From Bergeyella zoohelcum (lineage in GTDB: Bacteria > Bacteroidota > Bacteroidia > Flavobacteriales > Weeksellaceae): DNA of 8,451 nt. Positions within the stretch are counted from its first letter, which is position 1. Each line of letters opens with the position of its first letter. Below the pieces are notes generated by a model. The model made no database searches, was not told the DNA's origin, and was given only the letters and a program-made list of their open reading frames with translations. Shown one piece after another: positions 6,209-8,451 of the stretch. The stretch covers positions 1 to 8,451 of the forward strand of contig JAUNHO010000034.1 in NCBI GenBank assembly GCA_030523905.1. Reading direction: 5' to 3'. Both the position numbers and the translations under genes were made by a program.

Positions 6209-7834
6209 TTAACCTAAATAAGGATACTTGTAATTTTTTGGAGAAACGAAGGTCTCTTTGATAGAGCGAACGGATACCCAACGAAGAAGATTCATCTTAG
6301 AACCTGCTTTATCATTCGTTCCAGAGGCTCTTGAACCACCGAATGGCTGCTGACCAACCACCGCACCAGTTGGTTTATCGTTGATATAGAAATTACCAGC
6401 TGCATTTTCCAGTGCCTTGTATGCTTCATCTATCGCATATCTATCTTGTGCGAAAATAGAGCCAGTAAGGGAGTATGGAGAGGTTTCATCTACCAATTTT
6501 AGGGTTTCTTCCCATTTTTCATCTTCATATACATAAATGGTAAGAATTGGGCCAAAGATTTCCTCGCAGATACTTTCATATTTAGGGTTTGTGGTTTCTA
6601 TCACCGTAGGATTTACAAACCAGCCTTTGCTATCATCACACTGCCCACCGATGATAACTTTTGCATCAGCAGAGTTATTAGCTCTTTCTATATAGCCTTT
6701 GCACTTGTCAAAAGAGTTTTTATCAATTACGGCATTTACGAAATTAGAAGGGTCTTCTGGCGAACCGATTTTGATGGTACTTATTTGGCTTTCCATTACT
6801 GCTTTTACATCATTCCAAAGGGATTTCGGAACATAGGCTCTAGATGCAGCAGAACATTTCTGACCTTGATACTCAAATGCACCACGCACCAATGCCGTAG
6901 CCACTGCCTCTACATTAGCCGATGGATGCACCATCACGAAGTCTTTACCACCAGTTTCTCCTACGATTCTTGGGTAAGATTTGTATTTATGGATATTATC
7001 ACCGATTTGTTTCCACATATTTTGGAATACCGAAGTAGAACCAGTGAAGTGAAGCCCCGCAAAATCTGGGTGAGAAAGTACTTTTTCAGCCGTTTCTTTT
7101 CCGTCTGTGAATATCATATTGATAACGCCATCTGGTAGTCCTGCTTCTTTTAGAACCTCCATAATGACTTGTGCAGAGTAGATTTGCTTATCAGATGGCT
7201 TCCATACCACCACATTGCCTAGCATCGCCATACAAGTAGGTAGGTTACCAGAGATAGCCGTGAAGTTGAACGGAGTAACGGCAAAGCAGAAACCCTCTAA
7301 CGGACGATATTCGGAGCGGTTCCAAATACCATTATCAGACACAGGTTGCTCGGAGTACATCTCCGTCATAAACTCTACATTAAATCTAAGGAAATCTATG
7401 AACTCACACGCAGAATCAATCTCTGCCTGATGCACATTTTTAGACTGGGCAATCATTGTAGCAGCATTGATTTTATCTCTATATGGCCCAGCGATAAGGT
7501 CTGCCGCTTTCAGGAAAATAGAGGCTCTTTGCTCCCATCCTAGGGCATTCCATTTTGCTTTTGCCGCCAGTGCAGATTCTATGGCTGCATCTACATGGCT
7601 CATATCTCCTTTATGATAAAAACCAAGATTATGCTGGTGGTCTTGTGGCGAAGTGATAGTGATATGGCTGTCTGTTTTTACTTCTTTCCCACCGATTATC
7701 ATAGGGATTTCTACCTTTTCGCTCCACATTTTTTTGTAGGTAGCGATTAGGGATTTTACTTCATTAGAACCTGGTTCGTAGTTTCTTACAGGCTCATTTA
7801 CTGCAAGTGGAACTTGAGAAATTGCTTTTGACAT
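6209..7834 (-). CDS. pruA: 1-pyrroline-5-carboxylate dehydrogenase (P5C dehydrogenase)
   Basis: This cytosolic aldehyde-dehydrogenase-family enzyme oxidises glutamate semialdehyde (from P5C) to glutamate with NAD+, the second step of proline breakdown. The 541 residues match the monofunctional P5CDH type of Bacteroidota and mitochondria (about 540 aa), not the long PutA fusion. Motifs are: TPFNFTAISGN at 187-197 (Asn190, oxyanion hole); FTGSTSVF at 263-270 (NAD loop); VGETGGKD at 291-298 (general base Glu293); GQKCSAASR at 324-332 (catalytic Cys327); CEEIFGPIL at 423-431; and NDKPTGAVVGQQPFGG at 485-500. All catalytic residues are present. No proline dehydrogenase gene is adjacent within the window. 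The gene has its own promoter about 50 bp upstream and a hairpin terminator after its stop, so it appears monocistronic. The start MSKAISQVPL is typical of the family. Confidence 0.96.
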   Translation of the reverse strand: MSKAISQVPLAVNEPVRNYEPGSNEVKSLIATYKKMWSEKVEIPMIIGGKEVKTDSHITITSPQDHQHNLGFYHKGDMSHVDAAIESALAAKAKWNALGWEQRASIFLKAADLIAGPYRDKINAATMIAQSKNVHQAEIDSACEFIDFLRFNVEFMTEMYSEQPVSDNGIWNRSEYRPLEGFCFAVTPFNFTAISGNLPTCMAMLGNVVVWKPSDKQIYSAQVIMEVLKEAGLPDGVINMIFTDGKETAEKVLSHPDFAGLHFTGSTSVFQNMWKQIGDNIHKYKSYPRIVGETGGKDFVMVHPSANVEAVATALVRGAFEYQGQKCSAASRAYVPKSLWNDVKAVMESQISTIKIGSPEDPSNFVNAVIDKNSFDKCKGYIERANNSADAKVIIGGQCDDSKGWFVNPTVIETTNPKYESICEEIFGPILTIYVYEDEKWEETLKLVDETSPYSLTGSIFAQDRYAIDEAYKALENAAGNFYINDKPTGAVVGQQPFGGSRASGTNDKAGSKMNLLRWVSVRSIKETFVSPKNYKYPYLG

Positions 7835-7881
7835 ATTATTAAATATTTATTTTTAATTAAAAACGCTCTTCACGAATGCCA

Positions 7882-7912
7882 CAAAGTTAATATAAAATCT
7901 GTTTGTATAAAA
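7882..7912 (-). promoter_or_regulatory. Promoter of pruA
   Basis: On the minus strand TAACTTTG (7889-7882) matches the Bacteroidota -7 consensus TAnnTTTG exactly. Nineteen bases upstream is TTTT, three of four bases of the -33 TTTG. The predicted start would leave a leader of about 45 nt before the pruA ATG at 7834. Orientation and spacing fit well. Confidence 0.55.
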
Positions 7913-8068
7913 GAGATTGTCCATTTTTGGGTTTTTGTTGGCTATTTTTAGTTTGCTAAACTACCTGTAATGCTTTGAAAATAAACACATTAAAAACAAT
8001 GAAAAATTTTAACGAAGATACATTTTTTTGATAAAGGTATTACAAACCAAGTCATTTAAGATTTTTTG
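7913..8068. other. Intergenic AT-rich stretch, no gene recognised
   Basis: No credible ORF, tRNA or known RNA motif is visible here. The only structure I see is a small inverted repeat TAGTTT-GCT-AAACTA at 7949-7963, too weak to be a terminator, possibly an operator-like palindrome. A 10-codon ORF at 8000-8032 is not convincing. The stretch separates the pruA promoter from the divergent plus-strand promoter at 8069. Confidence 0.6.
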
Positions 8069-8099
8069 TTTGCTGGTTAATTCCTTTTTTATATATTTG
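8069..8099 (+). promoter_or_regulatory. Consensus Bacteroidota promoter driving a short transcript
   Basis: TTTG at 8069-8072, a spacer of exactly 19 bases, then TATATTTG at 8092-8099. This matches TTTG-N19-TAnnTTTG at every defined base and is the best promoter in the window. Transcription would start near 8104-8106 on the plus strand. No ordinary gene lies directly downstream. Confidence 0.7.
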
Positions 8100-8169
8100 T
8101 GGCACAAAATTTTATAAAAAAAAGTAAAAAATAATGACAAAAAATTTGCATATATCAAATAAAAATCTA

Positions 8170-8178
8170 GGGGGGGGG
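8170..8178 (+). repeat. G9 homopolymer tract
   Basis: Nine consecutive G bases in an otherwise AT-rich intergenic region. It is located in the transcribed part just downstream of the consensus promoter and at codons 13-15 of a 15-codon ORF. Runs of this length are prone to slippage during replication and are used as phase-variation switches in several bacteria. Confidence 0.8.
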
Positions 8179-8228
8179 TAAAAGACTGCCGTCCTGCTGT
8201 TTTTGGTGTATCAAATAGAGAAAAATTG

Positions 8229-8263
8229 GGTTTCGTTCCTTTCGTGGGGGCGAAGCCTTTTTT
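8229..8263 (+). terminator. Strong intrinsic terminator
   Basis: GGTTTCG (8229-8235) pairs with CGAAGCC (8251-8257) and TTCC (8236-8239) continues with GGGG (8247-8250). This makes an 11-bp stem with three G-T wobbles and a 7-base loop TTTCGTG. T6 (8258-8263) and then GTTGTT follow. It ends the short transcript begun near 8105, or acts as an attenuator for something further right. Confidence 0.75.
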
Positions 8264-8339
8264 GTTGTTCAATCATATTAAAAAACATTAAAATTATCTG
8301 GATGAGAAAAGCCAACCGATACGGCAAACTAGCCCTGCA

Positions 8340-8451
8340 TTTAGGTAGTTTTGAGATATTTTTAGGTAAAATACCCCAGCGATTAGGTTCTTTTGAGATG
8401 TGTTTAGGTTAAATTGAGAAGCGTTTAGGTCGGTTTGAGATATTTTTAGGT
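8340..8451. repeat. 21-bp tandem repeat array, continuing past the right edge
   Basis: Five full units start at 8340, 8361, 8382, 8403 and 8424, and a sixth begins at 8445 and is cut by the window edge. The period is exactly 21 bp throughout. The consensus is TTTAGGT, four variable bases, then TTGAGATATT. Units 1 and 5 are nearly identical outside the variable bases; unit 2 keeps only TTTAGGT; unit 3 starts ATTAGGT; unit 4 varies at the end. Because 21 is divisible by three, two frames read as heptapeptide repeats: LGSFEIF on the plus strand (interrupted by a stop in unit 4) and L-K/N-x-S-Q-x-x on the minus strand (open from the edge to a TAA at 8294-8296). Noncoding repeat DNA and the C-terminal end of a repeat protein are both possible. 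Confidence 0.85.

Larger units (their letters stand above)
8105..8264 (+). ncRNA. Putative small RNA (or leader) between a consensus promoter and a terminator
   Basis: The region is defined by a perfect promoter ending at 8099 and a strong terminator at 8229-8263, giving a transcript of about 160 nt. Inside are an A-rich 5' part, a run of nine G at 8170-8178, a possible imperfect hairpin around 8180-8204 (AAAAGAC with GTTTTT flanking a GC/GC pair), and two copies of TATCAAATA (8153-8161, 8209-8217) each followed by an A-rich stretch and a G run. A 15-codon ORF (8134-8181, MTKNLHISNKNLGGG) starts about 29 nt into the transcript behind an A-rich stretch. The transcript could therefore be a regulatory RNA, a leader peptide/attenuator for a gene beyond the right edge, or a tiny coding gene. 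I do not recognise a named RNA family; flavobacterial structured RNAs such as Flavo-1 would be the first to compare. Exact ends are inferred. Confidence 0.45.

Noticed and set aside
6785..7138. Plus-strand 117-codon ORF inside pruA
   Set aside because: It lies wholly antisense to pruA, whose frame has all aldehyde-dehydrogenase motifs; the product is Cys/His/Ser-rich without domain character.
7949..7963. Inverted repeat TAGTTT-GCT-AAACTA as a terminator or operator
   Set aside because: Only 6 AT-rich pairs with a 3-base loop and no T run; kept only as a remark in the intergenic entry.
8009..8272. Minus-strand 87-codon ORF (MNNKKGFAPTKGTK...)
   Set aside because: It is antisense to the perfect promoter, the G9 tract and the terminator hairpin, its composition changes abruptly from Pro/Thr-rich to AT-driven Phe/Lys/Ile, and it has no recognisable domain. 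It may look conserved only because the element it overlaps is repeated.
8203..8412. Plus-strand 69-codon ORF, including an internal 36-codon ORF from 8302 (MRKANRYGKLALH...)
   Set aside because: The long form starts inside the putative small RNA and crosses its terminator. Both forms end in the 21-bp repeats (LGSFEIF units) with a stop in unit 4, so the open frame is explained by the repeat period being divisible by three.
8340..8451. CRISPR array
   Set aside because: The period is only 21 bp with a 4-bp variable part, so there are no spacers, and no cas genes are present.

Overview
The window is AT-rich chromosomal DNA, most likely from a flavobacterium (Bacteroidota), perhaps a Chryseobacterium/Riemerella-like Weeksellaceae member; the genus is inference only. 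Four things support the phylum. Starts are preceded by A/T-rich DNA instead of strong Shine-Dalgarno sites. Several promoters fit the Bacteroidota TTTG-N19-TAnnTTTG consensus. Transketolase is split into two genes. The lipoprotein has charged residues just after the lipidated cysteine.

Left part (1-3601): a plus-strand gene, cut by the left edge, encodes a multi-pass membrane protein of the Gcr/'SpecificRecomb' family. It converges, with a 23-bp overlap of coding ends, on a minus-strand cluster. In transcription order that cluster is a UbiA-like membrane protein, recF, and a DUF721/DciA-like protein. recF and the DUF721 gene point to DNA replication and repair. The UbiA-like gene lacks the first Asp motif. 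It also appears to have lost its last membrane helix to an in-frame stop, since the frame beyond that stop stays open and hydrophobic until 3 bases before the recF ATG.

Middle part (3602-6208): a divergent intergenic region leads into the two transketolase subunit genes (thiamine-diphosphate half, then pyrimidine-binding/C-terminal half), 21 bp apart. They form one functional enzyme of the non-oxidative pentose phosphate pathway. They end at a strong 14-bp hairpin. A second hairpin serves the convergent NlpE-like lipoprotein gene.

Right part (6209-8451): pruA (1-pyrroline-5-carboxylate dehydrogenase, proline catabolism) is on the minus strand, with a terminator and a good promoter. The last 617 bp hold no convincing protein gene but are the least ordinary part. 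There is a perfect consensus promoter on the plus strand (TTTG, 19-bp spacer, TATATTTG) and, about 160 nt downstream, an 11-bp terminator hairpin with a T6 tract. Between them lies a G9 homopolymer inside a 15-codon ORF. This looks like a small-RNA gene or a slippage-prone leader peptide. It is followed by an array of exact 21-bp period repeats (TTTAGGT-N4-TTGAGATATT) that runs off the right edge.
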